This document shows positions 1-8,450 of a stretch of 31,705 nucleotides of DNA, one piece after another. The notes under the pieces were generated by a model. It did not search any database and was not told where the DNA came from. It saw only the letters and a program-made list of their open reading frames with translations. The first letter of the stretch is position 1; every line of letters begins with the position of its first letter. Source of the stretch: Candidatus Sulfopaludibacter sp. SbA3 (GTDB taxonomy: Bacteria > Acidobacteriota > Vicinamibacteria > Vicinamibacterales > UBA2999). The DNA is taken from the NCBI GenBank assembly GCA_945866285.1, contig CAMBHC010000002.1, positions 1-31,705 of the forward strand, in the 5' to 3' direction. The translations under genes and the position numbers were made by a program.

Positions 1-3000
1 GTACCGGTGACGGTCGACGGCACCGGCGCGCTGGCGGTGGACCTCCGCTCAAACGGCACCCGTGCCGGAACGCTTGCCACGCTGTCGCTCAAGGCCGGCA
101 CGTTCAACTGGGGCGGCGGACCGCAGGCGGTCACGACCCTGAACGTGGATGGCGTGTTACAGGGGGAGTCGCTGACCGTGTCGCGACTGTCCGGCGAGGT
201 CGCCAGTGGCGGGGTGGTGGGCCGCTTTGCCGCGACTGCCCGTGCGCAGGTGCCGGTCCTCGAACTCGCGGCGATTGACGGCGAGCTGACCGTCGAGGCG
301 GCCAAGTTCACGTTCTCGGGCATTCCCGTTGAACAGCAGCGGCCATCGCGGGTCCAGCTGTCGCGCGGCTCATTGGCGGTCGCCGACATCTCGTGGTTAG
401 TGGCCAGCAACCCGCTGGTGATTGGCGGATCGATCGGCTTTGCTCAGGAAGATCCGCCGTTGGACCTGTCGGTGCAGGGCTTGCTCGACCTGCGCGTGCT
501 GTCGGCGTTTGTCAGCACGGTGGCCTTCGACGGCGACGCCAACCTCAACACCCTGATCACCGGCACGGTGTCGCGCCCGCTGTTCGACGGCGAGATCATG
601 CTGAAGGACGCGGAGGTCGCGGTCGCCGACCCACGGCTGGTCCTGTCGGACATGAACGGACCGATCGTGCTTGACGGCCGGCTCCTCGTGCTCGACAGCC
701 TCCGCGGGCTGGCCAACGGCGGGACGTTCGCACTCGACGGCTCGCTGCAGGTCGCCGGCGTCGACGCCATTGAGGGCACGGTCAGCATCCAGGCACAAGG
801 CGTCGCTATCGAGTTACTGAATGGCCTGCGCAGCGAGATTGACGCACTGGTGACCTTCCGGCCCGATCCGAAGGGGCCGAGCATCACCGGCGACATCCGC
901 GTGGTGCAGAGTTCGTACGACGAGACCATCACGATTGCCTCGCTGGCCCGGCGCGCCAGGACACCGGTGTCGCCGACCCAGCAACGGCCGTATCTCGACC
1001 GCATCCGGTTGGACCTCGCCGTGACCACGAGCGACGACATGGTCGTGGACAATAACTACGGCCGGCTCGCGGCCGGCGCCAACGTCCGGCTGACCGGCAC
1101 GGCTGCCGCACCAGGCATGGCCGGGCGCATCACGCTGCGCGAAGGCGGCGAGGTCTTCCTGGCCGGCCGCACCTTCCGGATCACCCGCGGCGACATCTCG
1201 TTCACCGATCTTCGCCGCATCAATCCCGAGTTCAACATCGTTGCCGAGGCGCCGCTCAGCGGCAGCCGCGGCAACGCGAGAATGACGCTGGCGGGCACAC
1301 TCGAGCGGCCCACCATCGACCTGACCTCGGACGACGGCTCGAAGACGCCGGAACAGCTGGCGTCCGAACTGTTGGGCGAGGCCTACGGGAGCACGGCGTT
1401 GACGCTGCTGTCGGCTGACCTGCTCGGTGTCACCGGCCGCGCGATTGGCCTGGATTCGTTCCGCGTCGAGCGCGGCGACTTCGCGGACCCAGACTTCCGC
1501 GACGACCCCTCGGCGATTGGCGCCAGCGGCAGCGACCCGACCACCCGCCTCACGCTGTCGAAACGCCTGAGCCGCCAGGTGGAGTTCACGGTCTCGCAGA
1601 ACCTGCGCGAGAGCGGTAACACCACGTTCATCATCAGCTACTTCCTGACGCCGGCCATCGAAGTGCGGGCGGTGTCGCGCGACGATGACACCGTCAGCAT
1701 CGGCATCCGGCACCAGGTGACTTTTGGCGGCGGTGTCAGCAAGTCGCCCGCCGAACTACGGGTCAAACCGAAAGTGTCGGCGCTCACGTTCGCCGGCGTT
1801 GACCCCGCCATCGAGCAGGAGGTGCGCGGCCAGCTCAAGCTCGGTCCCGGCGACGACTTTGACTTCCTGGTGTTGCAGCGTGATGGGGACCGGGTGCGCG
1901 ATCGGTTCAAGGGGCAGGGCTATCTGCAGGCGCGCGTCAGGACCCGCCGGGTCGAGTTGCCCGACGGCACCCTGACGCTCGAGTACGCGGTAGATCGCGG
2001 ACCCCGCACCGTGCTCGAGGTGGTCGGCATCACCTTGCCGGCCAGCCTCACGGCCGAACTCGAAGAGGCGTGGCACCGCAACGTGCTCGACCAGTTCCTG
2101 ATCGACGACCTGACCCACCGGGTGCGGCGCTACCTGGTCTCGACCAACGAGCTGGGGAGCGTGGTCGTCGGCACGGTGGACCACACCACTCCGGGCACCA
2201 AGCAGTTGCGGATCGACGTGACGCAAGGTGTGCCGGTCAGCGGCCGCGAGATTCGCATCACCGGCAACCAGGCGTTGGCCAGCCGCGTGTTGCTGGCAGA
2301 GATCACGGCGCAGGGCCTGGCGGTGGATGCCTGGCTCGACCGCACCGCCGCCGAGCGAGCCCTGGTCACCGCTTACAACGAGGCGGGTTTCCTCAAAGCC
2401 GAAGTGGCGGGCGGGCCGTTGACCATTGACGGCGACGCCGGCGTCCTGCCGATCACCATTGTCGAAGGCCCGCGCGCGCAGATCACCACGGTCACGTTTG
2501 ACGGCGTGCCCGAGGGTCGCCTGGCGTTGATCCGGAAGGTTGCGGCCGTACCGTCGCCCGCTCCGTACGTGGCCGGCGATGTGGACAGTGCTCGCACACG
2601 AGTGGAGCAGCAGTACAGACTCGACGGCTACAACGCCGCTGACGTCGAAGTGCTCTCAGACGTGGCCGCGGACGACACTGTCCATCTCACGTTCGCGATT
2701 ACCGAAGGACCCCGGCAGGTCCTGCAGGAGGTGGAGGTGACCGGCCTCGAGCTGACGCGCCGCTCGGTGCTGAACGGCGCGCTAGGTTTCGAACCGGGCA
2801 AGCCAGTGAATCTCGACGAGTGGACGCTCGCGCGGAAACGGCTTTACGACACCAACGTGTTTCAGCTGGTCGACATCCAGCCGGTGCCGGTCGGCGACAC
2901 CGTGGACGGCGTCCAGCCGGTGAAGGCGCGCGTGGCCGTGCAGGAATACCCGGCCTGGGCGTTTCGCTACGGCTTTCAACTCGAAGGCGATCGCCAACTC

Positions 3001-3990
3001 GAACTCAATGAGTTCACCAGCACGCAGAATGCCGGCGTGGTGGCTGAGCTCAAGAACCCCAACCTGTTCGGCCGGGCGCTCACCTTCAATGCCTTCGGCA
3101 TGTATCAGTTCGATCGCCAGGACGCGACGCTGATGCTGGCGACGTCTCGGTTGTTCGGCTGGCGCGCGCGGTCAAGCGTCTACGGGTTCTACTCAAGGGA
3201 TTTATTCCGCGACGATGCCGGCCAGGAAATCCTGGCGATCAACGACGTCCAGGGCTTTAGCGCCGATCAGCGGTGGCGCGCCCGCGGCATGCAAATCGTC
3301 TACGGCTATCGCTTCGAGCGCTCACGCACGTTTGATCCCGAGCCCGGCAACGACCCGTTCCCGCTCGACTTTGTCAGCAACCTGGCCACGCTCAGCACCG
3401 CGGCCCTGTGGGACCGCCGCAACGATCCGCTGGCGCCGGTGAAGGGCACGTTCTCGTCCGCCTCGCTCGATCACGCGGCCTCTTGGCTGGGTTCGGACGT
3501 GCGCAATCGCAAGCTGCTGCTGCAGCAATACGCGTTCGTGCCGCTTGGCCGCGTCGTCTTGGCCTCGCGCGCGCAGTGGGGCAAGAAGTTCGGGCCCGAC
3601 CCGTTGTTCCTGGACGAGCGCTTCCAGGCCGGCGGCGCCACGACCGTGCGCGGCTACGGCGAAGACAGCCTGGGCCCGCGCGACGCCGCCGGCTTGCCGC
3701 TCGGCGGCGAGGCGCTGTTGGTGCTGAACCAGGAAGTGCGCTTCCCGGTCTATCGATGGGTGAATGCGGTGACGTTCATTGATGCCGGCAACATCCTGGG
3801 CATCAACGACACGTTCAGCTGGAGTGACGTCAAGATCGGCTACGGCGCGGGCCTGAGGTTCGCGACGCCGGTTGGCATGCTGCGCGTGGATTTCGGCATT
3901 CCCGGCTCCACCGTGCCGAGCCTCACCACCCGAGAGGCCAACAGCCTCCGTGGCGGCCGGTGGTACTTCGGGATCGGGCACATCTTCTAG
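1..3990 (+). CDS. TamB-like (DUF490) / POTRA / Omp85 beta-barrel fusion protein, 5' partial
   Basis: The reading frame is open from base 1, so the gene begins upstream; 1329 residues are visible. Residues up to about 575 resemble the C-terminal TamB/DUF490 region: long beta-rich repeats ending in a segment with LTLSKRLSRQVEFTVSQNL. From about 590 to 980 there are roughly five POTRA-like repeats, with recurring phrases such as ITIVEGPRAQITTVTFDG and AITEGPRQVLQEVEVTG. The last 350 residues look like an Omp85 barrel: the conserved VRGYGEDSLG motif lies near 1215 and the protein ends in a terminal Phe (WYFGIGHIF). In proteobacteria TamA (barrel) and TamB (periplasm-spanning) are separate partners that help insert or transport material at the outer membrane. 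Here both appear in one chain, so the likely role is outer-membrane protein or lipid trafficking. The domain call is confident. The fusion is seen directly, because no stop separates the parts. How far the TamB part extends upstream is unknown. Confidence 0.9.
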   Translation, partial: VPVTVDGTGALAVDLRSNGTRAGTLATLSLKAGTFNWGGGPQAVTTLNVDGVLQGESLTVSRLSGEVASGGVVGRFAATARAQVPVLELAAIDGELTVEAAKFTFSGIPVEQQRPSRVQLSRGSLAVADISWLVASNPLVIGGSIGFAQEDPPLDLSVQGLLDLRVLSAFVSTVAFDGDANLNTLITGTVSRPLFDGEIMLKDAEVAVADPRLVLSDMNGPIVLDGRLLVLDSLRGLANGGTFALDGSLQVAGVDAIEGTVSIQAQGVAIELLNGLRSEIDALVTFRPDPKGPSITGDIRVVQSSYDETITIASLARRARTPVSPTQQRPYLDRIRLDLAVTTSDDMVVDNNYGRLAAGANVRLTGTAAAPGMAGRITLREGGEVFLAGRTFRITRGDISFTDLRRINPEFNIVAEAPLSGSRGNARMTLAGTLERPTIDLTSDDGSKTPEQLASELLGEAYGSTALTLLSADLLGVTGRAIGLDSFRVERGDFADPDFRDDPSAIGASGSDPTTRLTLSKRLSRQVEFTVSQNLRESGNTTFIISYFLTPAIEVRAVSRDDDTVSIGIRHQVTFGGGVSKSPAELRVKPKVSALTFAGVDPAIEQEVRGQLKLGPGDDFDFLVLQRDGDRVRDRFKGQGYLQARVRTRRVELPDGTLTLEYAVDRGPRTVLEVVGITLPASLTAELEEAWHRNVLDQFLIDDLTHRVRRYLVSTNELGSVVVGTVDHTTPGTKQLRIDVTQGVPVSGREIRITGNQALASRVLLAEITAQGLAVDAWLDRTAAERALVTAYNEAGFLKAEVAGGPLTIDGDAGVLPITIVEGPRAQITTVTFDGVPEGRLALIRKVAAVPSPAPYVAGDVDSARTRVEQQYRLDGYNAADVEVLSDVAADDTVHLTFAITEGPRQVLQEVEVTGLELTRRSVLNGALGFEPGKPVNLDEWTLARKRLYDTNVFQLVDIQPVPVGDTVDGVQPVKARVAVQEYPAWAFRYGFQLEGDRQLELNEFTSTQNAGVVAELKNPNLFGRALTFNAFGMYQFDRQDATLMLATSRLFGWRARSSVYGFYSRDLFRDDAGQEILAINDVQGFSADQRWRARGMQIVYGYRFERSRTFDPEPGNDPFPLDFVSNLATLSTAALWDRRNDPLAPVKGTFSSASLDHAASWLGSDVRNRKLLLQQYAFVPLGRVVLASRAQWGKKFGPDPLFLDERFQAGGATTVRGYGEDSLGPRDAAGLPLGGEALLVLNQEVRFPVYRWVNAVTFIDAGNILGINDTFSWSDVKIGYGAGLRFATPVGMLRVDFGIPGSTVPSLTTREANSLRGGRWYFGIGHIF

Positions 3991-4071
3991 GGCTTGGAGG
4001 CTTGGAGGCTTGGGGGCTTGGAGGCTTGGAGGCTTGGGGGCCTGCGGGCTTGGGGCTGGAGGCCTGGGGCT
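3991..4071 (+). repeat. 8-bp tandem repeat array (unit GGCTTGGA/G)
   Basis: Directly after the stop codon of the Omp85 fusion, an 8-bp unit GGCTTGGA or GGCTTGGG repeats about six times and then degenerates. It lies between two convergent genes. Together with the CCCCAAGT array just downstream it could pair into a long GC-rich stem, so it may double as a transcription terminator. Confidence 0.85.
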
Positions 4072-4074
4072 CGA

Positions 4075-4098
4075 TCAAGTCCCCAAGTCCCCAAGTCC
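4075..4098 (-). repeat. 8-bp tandem repeat array, inverted variant (CCCCAAGT)
   Basis: About three copies of CCCCAAGT. Read on the minus strand the unit is GACTTGGG, one base different from GGCTTGGG of the preceding array, so this is a short array of a related unit in the opposite orientation. It ends 5 bp before the stop codon of the convergent TPR gene. Confidence 0.75.
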
Positions 4099-4103
4099 TG
4101 GCA

Positions 4104-4730
4104 CTATTTCAGGCTTCGCATGATCGCCAGCACGGCCTGGCGCTCGGGCGCCGCGGGCGCCAGGCGCAAGAATGCCTCGAAGTGTTCACCGGCCTTGGGC
4201 AACTGCCGCTGCCGCTGCGCGGCGAGCGCCGCGTAGTAGTGCGCGTAGGCGAGGTCGGGTTGCAGCTCGATGGCGCGGTTGAAGGCCGCGGCCGCGCCGC
4301 CCCAGTCGCTGCCTTTGCTCGTCGCCAGGCCAAGCTGGTAGAACGCGTACGGATTATCGTCGTCAGCCTCGGTGGCCTTGCGTGCCAGTTCGGTGGCGCG
4401 CCCGGCGTCGTTGGCGGCGAGGGCCTCGCCCGATTCACCGACGAGCTGCCAGCCGGCTTGCCCGCTTTGCTTGAGCCGCGCGAATTCCGCCGCCACGCCG
4501 TCCATTCGACCGAGCTTGAGCAGCGCCTGCGCCGCCAGGTAGATTGAGGCCGGATCGCCGTCCCTGGACGCCTCGATCGCCTGCTCGTAATCGCCCGATT
4601 GGAACAGCCGCTGGACTTCCGGCTTCTGGTCCTCAGCCGACACATTTACGCCCGAGCCGGGAAGAATCCACACGGCCAGGGCCATGAGAACGGCGAAAAT
4701 CGACCTGTTTCGTGCGCACATTGATGCCAT
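4104..4730 (-). CDS. Secreted TPR-repeat protein
   Basis: A protein of 208 residues. The start at 4730 is chosen because GGAG lies 7 nt upstream and because the chain then opens with a signal peptide: a basic start (CARNRS), a hydrophobic core (IFAVLMALAVWIL) and a VSA cleavage region before EDQ. A start 36 bp further upstream is possible but would push the signal sequence inward. The mature part contains two or three tetratricopeptide helical pairs, for example RLFQSGDYEQAIEASRDGD and AAAFNRAIELQPDLAYAHYY. TPRs are protein-interaction scaffolds, so this is probably a periplasmic or membrane-associated adaptor. The gene is convergent with the Omp85 fusion and divergent from the NYN gene. No specific partner can be named; a link to outer-membrane assembly is only suggested by the neighbour. 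Confidence 0.85.
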   Translation of the reverse strand: MASMCARNRSIFAVLMALAVWILPGSGVNVSAEDQKPEVQRLFQSGDYEQAIEASRDGDPASIYLAAQALLKLGRMDGVAAEFARLKQSGQAGWQLVGESGEALAANDAGRATELARKATEADDDNPYAFYQLGLATSKGSDWGGAAAAFNRAIELQPDLAYAHYYAALAAQRQRQLPKAGEHFEAFLRLAPAAPERQAVLAIMRSLK

Positions 4731-4854
4731 TTGGCTACTCCAGCCTTTCCATACTGCAACCGCCATGCCGACAGGTATACTCTACGGCAACACCTCCCGG
4801 TGACCCCTCGGAGGCATGCAGACTTGGTGCTTTGCACCTCAGCCACTCTGGCCG

Positions 4855-4866
4855 CCCCAAGCCTCC
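4855..4866 (-). repeat. Isolated inverted copy of the 8-bp repeat sequence
   Basis: CCCCAAGCCTCC is the exact reverse complement of GGAGGCTTGGGG, which occurs in the array at 3991-4071. It lies in the 176-bp gap between the TPR and NYN genes, so the TPR gene is flanked on both sides by copies of the unit in opposite orientation. The copy is short and could be chance. Confidence 0.4.
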
Positions 4867-4906
4867 ACGCCCCTAGGTTTCTCTAACTCGAAAGTAACGA
4901 AAGTAC

Positions 4907-6406
4907 ATGTCAGATCAAAGACTCAAGATTGCCGTTTTCATCGACTTCGACAACGTCGAAATCGGCGTGAAGACGACGCTCGGCCTGCCGTTCGATATCG
5001 GCGCCGTGCTCGAAGCCATCAAGGAACGCGGTGAGATCATCACCAAGGTCGCCTACGGCGACTGGAAGCGATCGGGCGACTACGGTCGCGCCATGGCGCA
5101 ACACGCGGTTCGCCTCGTGCAGCGCGTGCCGACGCCCGGCGGCGACAAGAACGGCGCCGACATCAACCTCGCCCTCGACGCCCTCGAAATGGCGTTCACC
5201 TACTCCCACATCAACGCCTTCGTCATCGTCGGTGGCGACAGCGACTTCATCACGCTGGTCGAGAAGCTGAAGCAGTACGACCGCAAGGTGTTTGTGGTCG
5301 GCGGCCGCGCGTTCACCAGCCAGGTGATGCAGAAGAACTGCACCGAGTTCATCGCCTACGAGAACATCGTGCCGGATCGCCGCCCGAGCCAGCCGCGCCC
5401 CGAACGGGGCAGCAGCGATCGGCCGCGCACCCAGAGCCACAGCAGCGGCACGCAGCCCATCGAACAGGCCGTCGCGCTCGTGAAGCGGGCATTGAAGGTG
5501 TTGGCCGACCGCGAGGTGTCGCCGCAACTCGGCCTGCTGAAGAGCACGCTGTTGCAGCTCGACTCGTCATTCTCGGAACGCGACTACGGCGTGGGCAGCT
5601 TCCGCGACTTTGCCGACAAGCTCGCACAACAGGGCATCGTCACGCTGAAGCACCAGGGTCGCAGCACGCTGGTTGAACTCAACGACGGCCAGGCGGATGC
5701 GGTGGTGGAAACCGCCGCGCCCGCGATGCCCGTCCTCGTGCCGGATGCGTCGAGCGAAGCTATTTCGGCGTCGCGCGAAGCCGGTCGTCGCGCCGCGCGC
5801 GAATTGCTGGAACAGGCCGACTCCGGTCCCGGCGCCGCCGAGATGGACGAAGAAAAGGAAACGCGTCCCGCGCCGACCGAGCCCGCTTCGCTCGGCGACG
5901 GCGTGGCGCTGGTGCGGAGACTGCTGGCCGAGGTGGCGACCCCGCCGCGCTGGCCGATGTATCCGCGCCAGTTCAAGCAGTTCCTCAAGGCGGCCCAGCC
6001 CGACTTCGACGAGCGCCGTTACGGATCGATTGCCGACCTGATGCGGGCGTGCCAGAAGGACGGCATCCTGCGGCTGGAACGCGACCGCCAGGGCGGCCTG
6101 CGCGTGTTTGCCAACGGCGCGACCGCGCGCGCCACGGTTCCGCACGGGTGGGGCCTCGTCGTGAACAACACCCAGTCGCCGGTTGAATCGTTCGAGTCGC
6201 TCGAACCGGCACTGCTGGTTGAGCCGTTACCGCCCGCCATGGCGGAGCCGGTCGCGTTGCCACTGGAAGTGGATGGCAACGTCGCGGTCGCGCCGAAGTC
6301 CGCGGCCAAGGCCAAGAAAGCTCCGTCGCGCGCGAAGAAGACCGCCGCGCCGGCCGCCAAGACCGAGAAGAAGAAGGCCGCGCCTCGTAAGAAGAAGGCG
6401 AACTAG
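4907..6406 (+). CDS. NYN (LabA/DUF88-like) RNase-fold protein with two LOTUS/OST-HTH domains
   Basis: A protein of 499 residues. Residues 6-155 form a NYN/PIN-like domain with the expected acidic residues: D13 and D15 in FIDFDN, D85 in NGADINLALD, and D111 and D113 in VGGDSDFITL. Such domains are metal-dependent RNases. After a Pro/Arg/Ser-rich linker there are two winged-helix LOTUS (OST-HTH) domains at about 184-258 and 328-400, each with the pattern of a helix, a YG(V/S) segment and a strand (SERDYGVGSFRDF; DERRYGSIADLM). The last 35 residues are almost only Lys, Ala, Arg and Pro, like a histone H1 tail, and probably bind nucleic acid. The combination suggests RNA binding or cleavage, possibly of structured RNA, since LOTUS domains are reported to bind G-rich RNA. 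The catalytic residues look intact. The ATG has no strong Shine-Dalgarno sequence. The gene stands alone between the TPR and topoisomerase genes. Confidence 0.9.
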   Translation: MSDQRLKIAVFIDFDNVEIGVKTTLGLPFDIGAVLEAIKERGEIITKVAYGDWKRSGDYGRAMAQHAVRLVQRVPTPGGDKNGADINLALDALEMAFTYSHINAFVIVGGDSDFITLVEKLKQYDRKVFVVGGRAFTSQVMQKNCTEFIAYENIVPDRRPSQPRPERGSSDRPRTQSHSSGTQPIEQAVALVKRALKVLADREVSPQLGLLKSTLLQLDSSFSERDYGVGSFRDFADKLAQQGIVTLKHQGRSTLVELNDGQADAVVETAAPAMPVLVPDASSEAISASREAGRRAARELLEQADSGPGAAEMDEEKETRPAPTEPASLGDGVALVRRLLAEVATPPRWPMYPRQFKQFLKAAQPDFDERRYGSIADLMRACQKDGILRLERDRQGGLRVFANGATARATVPHGWGLVVNNTQSPVESFESLEPALLVEPLPPAMAEPVALPLEVDGNVAVAPKSAAKAKKAPSRAKKTAAPAAKTEKKKAAPRKKKAN

Positions 6407-6459
6407 CCGCGCCGAGGCGTCCGGTCACGAACGGGTTGGCGCACTGGTGCGATCGCAGG

Positions 6460-6476
6460 TCACGACGGTATCGTGA
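6460..6476 (+). other. Hairpin TCACGA / TCGTGA in the intergenic region
   Basis: A 6-bp perfect stem with a 5-nt loop lies about 55 bp after the NYN stop codon and upstream of the topoisomerase promoter. No T-run follows, so it is at best a weak terminator or a regulatory site. Confidence 0.3.
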
Positions 6477-6511
6477 TCGGCGATCGCGCCAGGCGCGTCA
6501 AACGTTAGCCG

Positions 6512-6517
6512 TATAAT
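6512..6517 (+). promoter_or_regulatory. -10 box TATAAT for the topoisomerase gene
   Basis: A perfect TATAAT ends 10 nt before the GTG start at 6528, so transcription would begin at or within a few bases of the start codon. No convincing -35 hexamer or Shine-Dalgarno sequence is visible, which fits a leaderless or nearly leaderless mRNA. Confidence 0.55.
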
Positions 6518-6527
6518 CAGGTTTCGC

Positions 6528-8432
6528 GTGTCCACTACTTACACCGCCAAAGACATCACCGTCCTCGAAGGACTCGAACCGGTTCGCAAGCGCCCCGGCA
6601 TGTACATCGGCGGCGTCGGCAGCACCGGCCTCCATCACCTGGTCTGGGAGACGCTCGATAATTCGATCGACGAGGCCATGAACGGCCACGCCGCGAACAT
6701 CCGCGTCACGCTGCACAAGGACGGCTCGTCCATCACGGTCGAAGACGATGGCCGCGGCATTCCGGTGGATGCGCATCCCAAGACGAAGAAGAGCGCGCTG
6801 GAAGTGATCTTCACCGTGCTGCACGCCGGTGGCAAGTTCGAAGCCGGCAACTACAAGACCGCCGGCGGCCTCCACGGCGTGGGCGCCAGCGTCGTCAACG
6901 CGTTGTCACGCGAGCTGGTGGCGACGGTCCGCCGCGATGGCTTCCAGTACGAGATGACCTTCAAGCAGGGCAAGCCGCAAGGCAGCCTGAAGACGGTGGG
7001 TCCAGCGCGCGGTACCGGCACGACCGTGTTCTTCAAGCCCGATCCGCAGATCTTTCCCAAGGTCGAGTTTGAAGCGTCGCTGATTCGCGAGCGACTGGAA
7101 GTGGCCAGCTACCTGCACCGCGGCGTGAAGGTCACCTTCGAAGACGAGTCCACCGGACAGAAGGATGTCTTCCAGCACGACGAGGGGCTGGTCGATTACC
7201 TGAAGAAGATCGTCGCCGAGCGCAACTCGAAGCCGGTGCACGAAGCGCCCTTCACGCTCGAGAAGGACGGCGCGACCAAGCTCGAGGTCGTGCTGCAGTG
7301 GACCGAGGCCACCGACGAGAGCCTCCGCAGCTACGTCAATGGCATTCCCACCGCCTCGGGTGGCACGCACGAGAGCGGCTTCCGCGCCGGGCTCGGCAAG
7401 GCGGTCCGCAACTACATCGAGACCCACAACCTGTCGCCGAAGGGCGTGACGCTCAGCGCTGAGGACATTCGCGAGGGGCTCACCGGCATCCTGTCGGTCT
7501 TCATCCAGGAACCGCAGTTCCAGGGGCAGACCAAGGATCGCCTGAACAATCCCGAGGTGATGTCGGCCGTTGACGGGCTGGTGCGGCCGGGCCTCGAGCA
7601 CTGGTTGAACAACAACCAGTCGATTGCCGAGGCCATTGTCGCGCGCATCATCCTGTCGGCGCGGGCGCGCGAGGCGAGCCGTGCCGCGGCGTCGGAAGTG
7701 GTGCGCAAGGGGCCCACCGCGGGGCGCGTCAACCTGCCGGGCAAGCTGGCCGATTGCACCAATCCGGGAGCGATCACCAGCGAGTTGTTTGTCGTCGAAG
7801 GCGATTCCGCCGGCGGCTCGGCGAAGCAGGGCCGCGATCGCGTGCGCCAGGCCATTCTGCCGCTGCGCGGCAAGGTGCTGAACACCGAAGGCGTGTCGAC
7901 CGCGAAGGTGCTCGAGAACAAGGAACTGGCCGACCTGGTCACGGCGCTCGGCTGCGGGGTCGGCAAGAACTTCGACCTCGCCCGCATGCGCTACGGCAAG
8001 GTCATCATCCTCGCCGACGCCGATTCCGACGGCCATCACATCGCGACGCTGTTGCTCACGTTCCTCTTCCGGCACCTGCCGCAACTGATGGCCGCCGGGC
8101 GGGTCTACCTGGCGCAACCGCCGCTCTATCGCATCGACATCGGCAAGGAGACCTTCTGGGCGCTCGACGAGTTGCAGAAGGCACAAATCCTCAAGACCAA
8201 GACCGGCCGCGCCAACCCGGAGATCACACGCTTCAAGGGCCTGGGCGAGATGATGCCCAAGGTGTTGTGGGAGACCACGCTCAACCCCCGCACGCGGCGG
8301 TTGCTCAAGGTGGAAGTCGTCGATCAGTTGATGACGGATCGCGTGATTAACGAACTGATGGGCAAGGACGCCTCGGCGCGCTTCCGCTTCATCATGGACC
8401 GGGCCGAAGACGTGGTTGAGCTCGACGTTTAA
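6528..8432 (+). CDS. Type IIA DNA topoisomerase subunit B (ParE/GyrB family)
   Basis: A protein of 634 residues with a GTG start. It is the ATPase/TOPRIM subunit that, with an A subunit (GyrA or ParC, not in this window), changes DNA topology in the cytoplasm. The GHKL ATPase has WETLDNSIDEA (E41, N45), EDDGRGIP and GGLHGVGASVVNAL. The transducer domain follows. The TOPRIM domain has VVEGDSAGGSAKQGRD near 424 and ILADADSDGHHIATLL near 497, and the C-terminal tail has KGLGEMMPKVLWETTL. The length is that of the short GyrB/ParE type, without the E. coli GyrB insert. The phrases GVGASVVNAL, GGSAKQ and LADADSDG are closer to ParE as I remember it, but motif reading cannot settle ParE versus GyrB, so no symbol is given. 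A MATE gene follows 18 bp downstream. Confidence 0.95.
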   Translation: MSTTYTAKDITVLEGLEPVRKRPGMYIGGVGSTGLHHLVWETLDNSIDEAMNGHAANIRVTLHKDGSSITVEDDGRGIPVDAHPKTKKSALEVIFTVLHAGGKFEAGNYKTAGGLHGVGASVVNALSRELVATVRRDGFQYEMTFKQGKPQGSLKTVGPARGTGTTVFFKPDPQIFPKVEFEASLIRERLEVASYLHRGVKVTFEDESTGQKDVFQHDEGLVDYLKKIVAERNSKPVHEAPFTLEKDGATKLEVVLQWTEATDESLRSYVNGIPTASGGTHESGFRAGLGKAVRNYIETHNLSPKGVTLSAEDIREGLTGILSVFIQEPQFQGQTKDRLNNPEVMSAVDGLVRPGLEHWLNNNQSIAEAIVARIILSARAREASRAAASEVVRKGPTAGRVNLPGKLADCTNPGAITSELFVVEGDSAGGSAKQGRDRVRQAILPLRGKVLNTEGVSTAKVLENKELADLVTALGCGVGKNFDLARMRYGKVIILADADSDGHHIATLLLTFLFRHLPQLMAAGRVYLAQPPLYRIDIGKETFWALDELQKAQILKTKTGRANPEITRFKGLGEMMPKVLWETTLNPRTRRLLKVEVVDQLMTDRVINELMGKDASARFRFIMDRAEDVVELDV

Positions 8433-8435
8433 GGG

Positions 8436-8441
8436 TAGAAT
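8436..8441 (+). promoter_or_regulatory. -10 box TAGAAT for the MATE transporter gene
   Basis: TAGAAT lies in the 18-bp gap after the topoisomerase stop and ends 9 nt before the TTG start. It could give the transporter its own leaderless transcript besides read-through. No -35 element or Shine-Dalgarno sequence is clear. Confidence 0.4.
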
Positions 8442-8450
8442 TTAGACCGT

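Noticed and set aside
444..1713. Long minus-strand open frames opposite the TamB-Omp85 gene
   Set aside because: They are antisense shadows in GC-rich DNA: composition is Arg/Ala/Gln-biased with no domain, while the plus strand has a coherent protein.
6906..8186. A 426-codon minus-strand open frame opposite the topoisomerase gene
   Set aside because: Opposite the third-codon-GC-rich topoisomerase gene, no recognisable motifs, and fully explained as a shadow.
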